A DNA stretch of 43,505 bases, taken from positions 1 to 43,505 of the forward strand of contig JABWBP010000040.1 of assembly GCA_013360445.1 (NCBI GenBank). Direction: 5' to 3'. This DNA comes from Calditrichaceae bacterium (GTDB lineage Bacteria > Calditrichota > Calditrichia > RBG-13-44-9 > J075). A program made the position numbers and the translations under genes. Of this stretch, positions 26,335 to 33,086 are shown piece by piece (within the stretch, counting starts at the first letter, position 1; every line of letters begins with the position of its first letter). The notes beneath the pieces are model-generated. The model ran no database searches. It was not told where the DNA came from and worked only from the letters and a program-made list of their open reading frames with translations.

Positions 26335-28391
26335 CCCACCCTCTCCACTTCCACCAAATTATCATGAAACGCCGCCCCATAGCCCAGGTCGGTTTCCCGC
26401 CCGTGGGAGAGGAGGTTTACCGCGCCGCCTTCGCTGATCCACCAGCCGTTGGTCACCGCCGCGCAGCCGGGCTTGAGGCCGAAATCCAGCCGCGCCGGCA
26501 AGCGCAGCTCTCCCCGGTCGTTGAAGATGCGCACCTTCTCTCCCTCGGCGATGTTGCGCCGGCGGGCGTCTTCCGGGTGCAGGGCCACGAAGGGCGCGGG
26601 GCTGACCTGGCGGATCATCTGCAAATTGTTGAACTGCGAGTGGATGCGGTTCTTGGTGTTAGGGGTCATAAAATAGAGCGGGTATTTCTGCGACTGCGGC
26701 GACTCCCGGCGCAGCGACTCCTGCGGCTCGAAGTAATCCGGCAGGGCATCCACGCCCCAGCGCCGCGCCGCTTCCTGCGAATATAGCTCGATCTTGCCCG
26801 AGGGCGTGGGAAACGCCAAATCTGAAAAGGCGACCTCCTGGTGCCCCGGGGCGATTTGCGGCCCCTGGCGCAGTTTTTCCAGGGTGAGTTCCGGGAAGGG
26901 GGCTAACTTTTTGCGCAGGTACGCTTCCACGGCTTCGTCGCCGGGGGCGGGAATGTTCGCCGCGGCGATTTCCGCCTCGGAAAAGCCCAGCCGCTGCGCC
27001 AGCAGGTAGTAAATCTCTGATTCCGGCTTCACCTCGCCGGGCGGCTCCAGCGCTTTCTGCTTCAACTGGATGTAGGGATGCCAGTAGGCCCCGATCACGT
27101 CGGATTGCTCGAACATGGTTTTGGCGGGGAGGATGAGGTCTGCTTCGCGGGCGGTGTCGGTCATGAACTGCTCCACCACCACCCGGAACTCTAACGCCCG
27201 GAAGGCCCTCAGCACCGTGGGGGTTTCCGGGTTCTGGGGAATGGGGTTGCCGCGCTCCACCCAGGCCATTTTCAGGGGCGGATCCGCGGCGGCGAGCATG
27301 TCCTGCCCCAATTTGCTGATCGAGATGCACACCCGGGCGACGCCATCCGGCGTTTCCGGGGGATAAAAGGCGATGGGATCCTGCACCGCGTCGAAAATGT
27401 GGCTCTGCAAATTGGCGAAAATCCACCCCGCCCCGGGTTTGCCGATGTTCCCGGTAATCGCCAACAGCGCAATAATCGCCCGCAGGGCCTGGCCGCTGTT
27501 GGTGTAGCGCTGCATCCCGAACCCGGCGTTGATGGTCGCCGGCTTGATCGCTCCTAAGTATTCCGCCAGACGGTGAATATATTTTTCCGGCACGTCGGTG
27601 ATCTGCGCGGCCTTTTCCGCGCTGAACTCCCGCGCCCGCGCTGTGAACTCCGGGAAACCGAGCACGTGGCGCTCGATGAAGGCATGGTCAATGGCATCGT
27701 TTTCGATGAGCAGGTTGGCGAGGGCCAGGGCCAGCGCCCCGTCGCTGCCCGGGCGGGGCTGGATGAGCAATTCCGCGCGCTCCGCGGTCTGGGTGCGGCG
27801 GGGGTCGATCACGATCAATTTTCCCCCGTTTTCCAGGGCTTGATTGATGAAGAGCATCTGGTGAATATTGGTCTCCGCGGCGTTCCTGCCCCACTGGATG
27901 ATCAGTTTGGCGTTGGCGAGGTCCCAGGGCGCGTTGTGTTTGTTTTCCCCTAACGTCAGGCGGGTGGCTTCTAACCCGGCCGGCCAGCACAGGTCCCCGT
28001 ACGTGGCGGTGTAGCCGCCGAAGAGCCGCCAGAAATTCGCTCCCACCCCGTTTAGCAGCCCCTTGGTGCCGCTGGCGGAGTAATAGAGCACGCTCTGCGG
28101 GCCGCAGGCGGATTTGAAATAGCGCAGTTTTTCGGCGATGGTCTCCAGCGCCTCCTCCCAGGAGATTTGCGCAAACCCCCCTGATCCGGAAATCCGCTTT
28201 AGCGGATGGAGGATGCGCTCGGGGGAGTGCACCCGCTCCACGTAGCTCAACCCCTTCAGGCAGGGGCCTTCGGGAGTGGCGCGGTTGCCGGGGTGCGCCT
28301 CGATGCGGCGCAGGCGCCCGTTGTCCACCTGCACCTTCATGGTGCAGGTGCTGTAGCAGTTGCGCGGGCAGGCGGTTACGTAAGTGGGCAT
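26331..28391 (-). CDS. Molybdopterin oxidoreductase catalytic subunit (DMSO reductase family)
   Basis: This 686-residue subunit starts at ATG 28391 (a TTG at 28400 is also in frame). The N-terminal [4Fe-4S] site is complete: C8, C12, C16 and C44. The bis-MGD domains follow, with QWGRNAAETNIHQM, IDPRRTQTAERAE and the C-terminal molydopterin-dinucleotide-binding domain (LYFMTPNTKNRIHSQFNN, LHPEDARRRNIAEGEKVRI). No Tat signal (RR motif) is visible, so a cytoplasmic-facing or partner-carried location is possible. A cysteine in GDLCWPAG is a candidate Mo ligand (inference). The substrate cannot be read: nitrate-, polysulfide- and DMSO-type activities are all possible. Confidence 0.92.
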   Translation of the reverse strand: MPTYVTACPRNCYSTCTMKVQVDNGRLRRIEAHPGNRATPEGPCLKGLSYVERVHSPERILHPLKRISGSGGFAQISWEEALETIAEKLRYFKSACGPQSVLYYSASGTKGLLNGVGANFWRLFGGYTATYGDLCWPAGLEATRLTLGENKHNAPWDLANAKLIIQWGRNAAETNIHQMLFINQALENGGKLIVIDPRRTQTAERAELLIQPRPGSDGALALALANLLIENDAIDHAFIERHVLGFPEFTARAREFSAEKAAQITDVPEKYIHRLAEYLGAIKPATINAGFGMQRYTNSGQALRAIIALLAITGNIGKPGAGWIFANLQSHIFDAVQDPIAFYPPETPDGVARVCISISKLGQDMLAAADPPLKMAWVERGNPIPQNPETPTVLRAFRALEFRVVVEQFMTDTAREADLILPAKTMFEQSDVIGAYWHPYIQLKQKALEPPGEVKPESEIYYLLAQRLGFSEAEIAAANIPAPGDEAVEAYLRKKLAPFPELTLEKLRQGPQIAPGHQEVAFSDLAFPTPSGKIELYSQEAARRWGVDALPDYFEPQESLRRESPQSQKYPLYFMTPNTKNRIHSQFNNLQMIRQVSPAPFVALHPEDARRRNIAEGEKVRIFNDRGELRLPARLDFGLKPGCAAVTNGWWISEGGAVNLLSHGRETDLGYGAAFHDNLVEVERVG

Positions 28392-28398
28392 GGGGTTC

Positions 28399-28425
28399 AA
28401 GTGTTAGAGTGTTCGGGTGTTTTCC
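28399..28425. repeat. Stutter tract (gtgttagagtgttcgg word)
   Basis: The sequence aagtgttagagtgttcgggt, with further gtgtt, sits directly upstream of the molybdoenzyme start. It occupies its ribosome-binding region, and no good Shine-Dalgarno is seen there. It is another unrelated periodic word. Confidence 0.4.
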
Positions 28426-28433
28426 GATACCGC

Positions 28434-28735
28434 AGGAACCCCGGAGGGGGTTCAACATTTGTAGCTAAAACATATACCGTTAAAAAATCGCAACCCCGGA
28501 GGGGTTGAACCCCTGTCGGGGTTCCGGCATCTTCGACCGGTATCATTTTCTACAAATGTTGAACCCCTGCTGAGGTTCCGCGAACATTTGACGTTTGGCA
28601 TTATACAAACGGTGAACATCCCGGCGTTCCCATGGAATGGCCGCTTGCGTGACGGAAAAAACTCCCCGGTGTTCCGGGATAAACCTTTCGGCATTCGGGA
28701 ACAAACCCCGCAGGAGTTCAAAATTTGTAGGGTTC
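28434..28735. repeat. REP-like palindrome array, unit 1
   Basis: Palindromes built on aacccc...ggggttgaacccc alternate with tacaaatgttgaacccc and cattcgggaac segments. The order of parts is the same as in the array at 29236-29800: gttcaacatttgtagc, catatacc, a double palindrome, accggtatcat, gaacatttgac, cccggcgttccc. It lies on the 3' side of the Y1 transposase gene. It explains why this ~360-base gap has no gene. Confidence 0.8.
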
Positions 28736-28755
28736 AAAAATCACAGATAAACGCA

Positions 28756-29202
28756 TTAAGGTATCCACTTCTCATCGAATTCAACTTCGAAATTCTTCAA
28801 TAAACTGAGATATTCTTCCCGGAAATTTTTGGACTGGTGATGCGTTTCCTGATCCCGGATGTAGCCAATAATCGTTTGAAGCTGCGATTGCCCGTAACTG
28901 AACGCTCCGTAACCTTCCTGCCAGGCGAATTTTCCCGGAAACCAGCGTTGTTCATTGATGAAATTGGTAGAGGAGCGTTTAACCTCTTTCACCAGGTCAG
29001 AGATGGTTTTATCAGGAGCCAGGCCGATTAGAATATGCACGTGATCCGCCATACCGTTGATGATAATCAGCTTGTGCCCCAGGTTTTTGATAATTCCGGT
29101 CACGTATTGATAAACCCGGGTTTTCTTTTCCCCATCCAGCAGGGCAGCGCGGTCCCGGGTGGCAAAGACGATGTGAATATAGAGTTGGGTGAAGGTGCTC
29201 AT
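28756..29202 (-). CDS. REP-associated tyrosine transposase (IS200/RAYT-like Y1 HUH)
   Basis: This 148-residue protein has the HUH signature ADHVHILIG (H54, H56) and a candidate catalytic tyrosine Y114 in GYIRDQETHH, as in TnpA of IS200/IS605 and RAYT proteins. These nick and join single-stranded DNA at hairpins. A GAGG site lies eight bases before the start at 29202. The gene is embedded in palindromes of one family on both sides, the typical setting for a domesticated RAYT that mobilises REP/BIME sequences. The frame is complete. Confidence 0.92.
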   Translation of the reverse strand: MSTFTQLYIHIVFATRDRAALLDGEKKTRVYQYVTGIIKNLGHKLIIINGMADHVHILIGLAPDKTISDLVKEVKRSSTNFINEQRWFPGKFAWQEGYGAFSYGQSQLQTIIGYIRDQETHHQSKNFREEYLSLLKNFEVEFDEKWIP

Positions 29203-29235
29203 GGTGGAAACCTCATGGTTTGGTAGGTATTTCCA

Positions 29236-29800
29236 GTTGAACCCCTGTCGGGGTTCCTGCGATTATTTGCGGTTTATGAATCCTACAACAAATGTTAAAC
29301 TCCTTCGGGGTTGGGTATGGGTTCGCCGGAGTTCGGCAGAAAACCCCGGCAGGGGTTCAACATTTGTAGCTGAAAAATATATCGATATAAATCGGAACCC
29401 CGACAGGGGTTGAACCCCATTCGGGATTCCGGGATGTACAACCGGTATCATTTCCTACAAATGTTGAACCCCCCTGGGGTTCCTGCGAACATTTGACATT
29501 TGCATTTTACAAACGTTGAACATCCCGGCGTTCCCCCGAAATGGCCACTTGCGTGGCGGATAGACGCTTCGGTGTTCGGGAACGAACCCCGGCAGGGGTT
29601 CAACATTTGTAGCCAAAACATATACCGATAAAAACCGCAACCCCGGAGGGGTTGAACCCCTGCCGGGGTTCCGGGACCTTCGACCGGTATCATTTCCTAC
29701 AAATGTTGAACCCCTGCCGGGGTTCCGGGATATTCGACGGTATCATTTTCTACAAATGTTGAACCCCTCCGGGATTCCGCGAAAAACCCTGAAGGCGTTC
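29236..29800. repeat. REP-like palindrome array, units 2-4
   Basis: At least eight palindromes of the aacccctgccggggtt type are joined by conserved connectors. A full unit runs 29342-29585 and repeats from 29586 (period ~244 bases). A shorter half-unit ends near 29800. Unit 1 (28434-28735) has the same order. The connectors accggtatcatttcctacaa and catcccggcgttccc are nearly identical between copies. No gene lies in this ~700-base stretch. Confidence 0.85.
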
Positions 29801-29906
29801 AACAAAACAACCATGGCCGCCTCAAATTTTCAAAAATATGGCGACCCCGCTTCGCGGGGTAAATTATCAAAAAAAATTAAATGATCAAATAATTCAAATG
29901 ACCAAA

Positions 29907-30676
29907 TTATCGAGATTGTCCAGAACGAACGCCTCGAACATAGCCGCTGCTGGCGATGACGTTGGGGTCGCAAATACCGAGGTTGAAATAGGCGACCCAC
30001 GCCGACGAGGCGCTATAGAGATCGGCGGTCCAAATCCAGCGCTGAGTGTTGTCAAACAGCGGGTCGATATACAAATCTGCATTCTTCTTCTGCGGCTCCA
30101 TCAGCGACATCGCTTCTTCCAATGTCGGCAAGCGCCAGTCGCTGTAACCGGCAAATTTCTCCCGGTTCAACTGCGCGATGTATTTCTTCGCGTCGTCGTA
30201 AACCATACTTTTCGGCGAACCGGATTGCTGCCACATCAGGCCGGTGGTTTTATCCACTACCACCTGCCCTCCCTTTCCGGTCTCAAATTGATGCTGAATT
30301 CCTTTTCCGCGCGGGTTTGCCCAGCCTTTGTTCCAATCATAATTCTGCACAATAAAAATCGTATTTGTTTGATCATTTTTTGCGGTTTCTTCTTTGGAAA
30401 GCCTTTCCAACGCTTTAGACCGCAGCTTCGCGGCGGGGGAAACCTCGCGTTTTTCCGGCTCCGGCGGAGAGGGTTCCAACTGTTTGCGCAAGGCCCGGTT
30501 TTCGGCCTCTATTTTAGCCAGGGCTTGTTGCAGTTCCTGCAGGCGAGCCGCGGAATTGGAGCGAACGTTTTTTAATTGCACGCGAACCGATCCTAATTCT
30601 TTCTCTATTGCCAGGTATTCTTCCCGGGGAACCGATTTCTTTAACTGTTTTTCTTTCTGCTCCAGCAGGGAAATTA
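29907..30676 (-). pseudogene. DUF1566 (Lcl C-terminal) gene, 3' part, split by an IS
   Basis: The ~255 codons from 30676 down to 29907 encode a coiled coil (LQELQQALAKIEAENRALRK), a proline-rich linker and a DUF1566 domain: VVDKTTGLMWQQSGSP, YSDWRLPTLEEAMSLM, YIDPLFDNTQRWIWTADLYS and a final YVRGVRSGQSR. DUF1566 is a C-type-lectin-like fold, usually in exported or ligand-binding proteins. The reading frame has no start of its own. It continues in frame, across the IS and the TA duplication, into the 5' part at 31758. The intact gene was probably about 345 codons or longer. Confidence 0.8.
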
Positions 30677-31757
30677 GATCTTATTCTCTTCTAAGCGTTT
30701 GATATTCTTGAGAGTAGTTATAAATGCTTGTAATTTTGAGTTCTTCGATTCGTTGCATGTTACAGATACCCGCCACGATGTTCCAGTATCGAGAATGCCG
30801 GGCGGGGGTTATTTTTCGGGTTCGTTCCTGACAGCAGCGGAATCTTTTAATTCTGGCAAGGGTGTGTTCGACAGCGATGCGTATTTTGCTTTTCAGTTGG
30901 TTGTTCATTTTTTCTTCCCGGGTGAGGGGATGATTACGTTTGGCTCTTTGAAGCACCCGGCATTCCCAGTGGGGGTAGAGTTGAACGATGGCAATGTAGG
31001 CGCTGTCTGCCCAGATGACGATATATTTCATAAGTCTGATGATAGCCTTCAGAGGGCGATTAAAGGGTTTTTCTTTCAGTATTCTAAAATCATGAAGCGA
31101 ACCACTGACCATTTTGCTGAGGTCTACGATCAGATGGTTTTGGGTTTGAGTTAGCTGGCTTTTGCGGGTATGGCTCTTTTTTTACCCGAAAAGTCTTCTC
31201 GTTGTTGGGCCGGGTCTTGACTTCGCTGAATGCGCTGTTCGCTGGCATCGATAATTAAGGTGGCTTTATATTGATTGCGAAGTTTAGGGTCGAGGGTCTT
31301 TAAGAAATTGAGCACCAGTCCCGACAACTTTTCAGGAACTGGCAAGACATGTTCTAACAACAGACTGATGTGGCTAACGATCCTGGAAACCTGGCCTTGA
31401 GATAAACCAAAGGCCGCGGCAATGAGCGCCTGATTGCTATATTGCCGCAAATACAACAGGGTGATGGTCAGATGTTCTCTGAGGGTGTCGCGATGCGCTT
31501 CATTGCGCAGTCGAACCCGCTCGGCAGACTGGAGCGAGTTTTTCTTGATTTGATACTGAAGATGGAGGTGGAACAATACCTGAAAAATCTGCTCAAATTG
31601 TTCGACCGTGACTCCCAACAAACTGAAAAACTGTTCCAGTTTCTTGCTCAGATTCCGGCTGGACAGGGGAGAATCTTGAAGTAACATGCAAACCTCGATT
31701 TTTTCAGAGAATTTACGTAATACTCAGATTATTAACAACTTGTTAGCGAATAAGGTC
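30677..31757. mobile_element. IS5-family-like insertion sequence (1081 bp)
   Basis: The ends are imperfect inverted repeats: gatcttattctc (30677-30688) and, on the other strand, gaccttattcgc (31757-31746). The match is 10/12, and about 20/30 if extended. The flanking TA (30675-30676 and 31758-31759) is a 2-bp target duplication. Removing the element and one TA restores a continuous reading frame of the host gene, which fixes the boundaries. The element encodes one transposase in two overlapping frames on the minus strand. Confidence 0.85.
30681..31687 (-). CDS. IS5-like DDE transposase, made by -1 frameshift at A7
   Basis: The first frame (31687-31151) starts behind GAGG and holds the DNA-binding region with an HTH (AAFGLSQGQVSRIVSHIS) and the first catalytic Asp (TLIIDASEQRI). 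It ends shortly after GKKRAIPAKAS. A run of seven A on the minus strand (31183-31177), followed by G, is a slippery site. A -1 slip gives KKSHTRKSQ and continues through VSGSLHDF, the second Asp (VIWADSAYI) and the Glu (RIAVEHTLARIKRF), ending at TAA 30683-30681 inside the terminal repeat. The fused product has all three DDE residues. Frameshift-made ORFAB transposases are normal in IS families. Confidence 0.85.
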
Positions 31758-32061
31758 TATTTTCTGCTCTAAAAGTTGGTCTTTTTCCTCCAGCGCCTGT
31801 TCCAGCGGCCGCAGCTCGCTTCGGGGAATTAGAGCATTGAACGGTTTAAACTGTTGAACCGGATTGGTGGGATTGGTGGGATGATAGCGCCACTTCTCGA
31901 CCGTCGCCAGCAGCCTGGTGAGGCGATTGATTAAATACTGAAAACCCGCTTCGGTTTGTTCATACTGAATGCAGTTATAGGGGCTGACATCGAAAGGCAC
32001 CGGGTCTTTTTTCTGGATAATCATAATAGTCTTTTGGTTTTTTCTCGGGCGCAGACATCAT
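31758..32061 (-). pseudogene. DUF1566 gene, 5' part, split by the IS
   Basis: The frame at 31758-32024 reads KKDPVPFDVSPYNCIQYE and then a helical, coiled segment (RSELRPLEQALEEKDQLLEQ). It joins the DUF1566 part after the IS is removed. The KDPVPFDVSPYNCIQYE segment resembles the last strand of TIR-like/nucleotide-binding effector domains (a 'PFD...Y' pattern); this is a weak resemblance. The best ribosome site (GGAGGG) precedes ATGATG at 32061-32056, but that start is in another frame and stops after 28 codons. The 5' end is therefore also damaged, or its true start lies elsewhere. Confidence 0.6.
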
Positions 32062-32225
32062 TCCCTCCGGTAATCGACCAGAAATTGCGGCAATCGTTCT
32101 TTGGCGCGGTATAATTCCCGCCCGTTTTCCCGCACAATCATACAGGTAGTACAGTGATCCCGGTAGCGGTTGATCCCGATGATCACTGCGTGGGCGTTCT
32201 GGCTATATGCGCCGGGCTTTTCCAT
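32058..32225 (-). CDS. Short unrecognised ORF (55 codons)
   Basis: The ATG at 32225 follows GGAGGG, and the stop overlaps the next ATG (32061-32056). The product has HAVIIGINRYRD, reminiscent of the first strand of caspase-like (C14) domains, and then TTCMIVRENGRELYRAKERL, which I do not recognise. The second half does not continue a caspase fold. It is in the same frame as the 5' DUF1566 fragment, separated by the TGA. It may be a remnant of a larger deleted gene. Confidence 0.35.
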   Translation of the reverse strand: MEKPGAYSQNAHAVIIGINRYRDHCTTCMIVRENGRELYRAKERLPQFLVDYRRE

Positions 32226-32331
32226 TTTTTCCGTTCCCTCCGGGTAAATTCGATTTTCCGGATGGGATAATTTACGGAAATTTAAGGAATAACCTAAGCG
32301 AAAAAAACCTTGCCGCAGCCCCGCCCGGCTC

Positions 32332-32499
32332 GAAGATTCGCCTTCGGGGTTCATCGTTGCACCTTTTGGGTGGAACGATGAATCTTTTTATCCCGTCGCT
32401 GAACCTTTTGGGTGGAATAATGCGCTTGTTCAGTTCACCGCTGAACCGTTCGGATAGAATGTTGAGTCTTTTTTGTTCATCGTTGATACGCTGGGGCAG
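32332..32499. repeat. Tandem repeat, four copies of 42 bp
   Basis: On the minus strand the four copies encode 14-residue periods: LPQRINDEQKRLNI, LSERFSGELNKRII, PPKRFSDGIKRFIV and PPKRCNDEPRRRIF. The shared pattern is P.R..D..KR. The DNA copies are diverged but in register. No credible start or gene context supports translation, so I call it a repeat; a decayed repetitive protein is possible. Confidence 0.6.
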
Positions 32500-32523
32500 A
32501 TCGAGGCGCCTGGCCGCGGAATA

Positions 32524-32673
32524 CCCGGCGCTTTTAAAACTCACTCCACTTCCAGCTCGCTCACCTGCAGCTCCTGGCCGCTGAGCACTTTTACCTGGGC
32601 GCTCTCGCAATGGGGACATACGAAGAAGAAGGATTCGATCCGGAACTCCCTGCCGCAGCTCTCGCAGCGCGCC
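32524..32673 (-). pseudogene. hypA: Duplicated 3' fragment of hypA
   Basis: The minus strand of this stretch matches 4888-5036, the last 44 codons of hypA plus some 3' flank, at about 95% identity. It encodes CESCGREFRIES, then FFFVCPHCESAQ, and ends at the same TGA. All differences but the flank indel fall in a ~30-base block and are mostly synonymous; the two replacements are Leu to Val and Gln to His. It lacks the 5' two-thirds of the gene and cannot make HypA. A 17-bp hairpin (32679-32715) starts five bases beyond its truncated end. Confidence 0.92.
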
Positions 32674-32678
32674 AGGAT

Positions 32679-32715
32679 TTAACCTTCCGGAGGTTCTAAA
32701 CCTCCGGGAGGTTAA
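32679..32715. repeat. 17-bp hairpin abutting the hypA fragment
   Basis: The arms ttaaccttccggaggtt (32679-32695) and aacctccgggaggttaa (32699-32715) pair throughout with one G-U and a three-base loop. It is similar in style to the acctcaaagg palindromes at 154-231, and it marks one end of the hypA duplication. Confidence 0.7.
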
Positions 32716-32720
32716 ATAAT

Positions 32721-32838
32721 TGGTAGTGCTAAAAAGGTAATGCTGCTCTGCGACAAGCAAGGATGCTTGTCGCACTGTGTGACCCCGCTCTCTGCGGGGT
32801 CGGCAACGCACAACAGCATTAATTGTATAGAACTACCA
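32721..32838. other. Multi-branched palindromic element
   Basis: Four nested or adjacent stems are perfect: outer tggtagt/actacca (32721-32727 with 32832-32838), inner taatgctg/cagcatta (32738-32745 with 32814-32821), hairpin tgcgacaagc/gcttgtcgca (32749-32774) and hairpin gaccccgc/gcggggtc (32781-32801). Together they make a closed, tRNA-like three-way form of about 118 bases. It could be a structured RNA, a composite of repeat hairpins or a miniature element. No gene overlaps it. Confidence 0.6.
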
Positions 32839-32843
32839 AAATC

Positions 32844-33040
32844 GCCGGCAAACCATCCCGGTTTGCCGGCGGGGTGATCGTATGAATGGTATGGTCGTAT
32901 GGGATGATCATGGGGGATGATAGGATAACCGTAAACCGTAGGGGCGAAGCATTCGCATTCAAATCCGGGAATTTGTTTACAAATCTGAATGCGAATGCTT
33001 CGCCCCTACAACCACGACCCACGACCCACGTCCTCACCCA
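32844..33040. repeat. Cluster of hairpins and stutter tracts
   Basis: In order: an 11-bp hairpin gccggcaaacc/ggtttgccggc (32844-32870); a stutter of tatggtcgtatgggatgatc type (32878-32930); a perfect 24-bp inverted repeat starting gtaggggcgaagcattcgc (32938-32961 with 32986-33009); and a stutter ccacgacccacgacccacg (33011-33031). They lie just past the 3' end of the leftward 33087-36041 gene. None has a terminator U-tract. Confidence 0.7.
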
Positions 33041-33086
33041 CGCCCGCGCCGGCATATCCACGTACCCGGTCACCCAATCATGCCCA

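Noticed and set aside
29236-29800. CRISPR array
   Set aside because: Repeats are palindromic REP-like modules with irregular spacing, the connectors are conserved rather than unique spacers, and no cas gene is present.
29838-30575. 245-codon rightward ORF
   Set aside because: It is antisense to the DUF1566 coding frame and has no domain-like content.
25820-30676. Diversity-generating retroelement (Avd-like bundle plus DUF1566 C-type-lectin-like target)
   Set aside because: No reverse transcriptase and no template/variable repeat pair were found in the window. The bundle gene belongs to the S23/IVS type, and the DUF1566 gene is broken.
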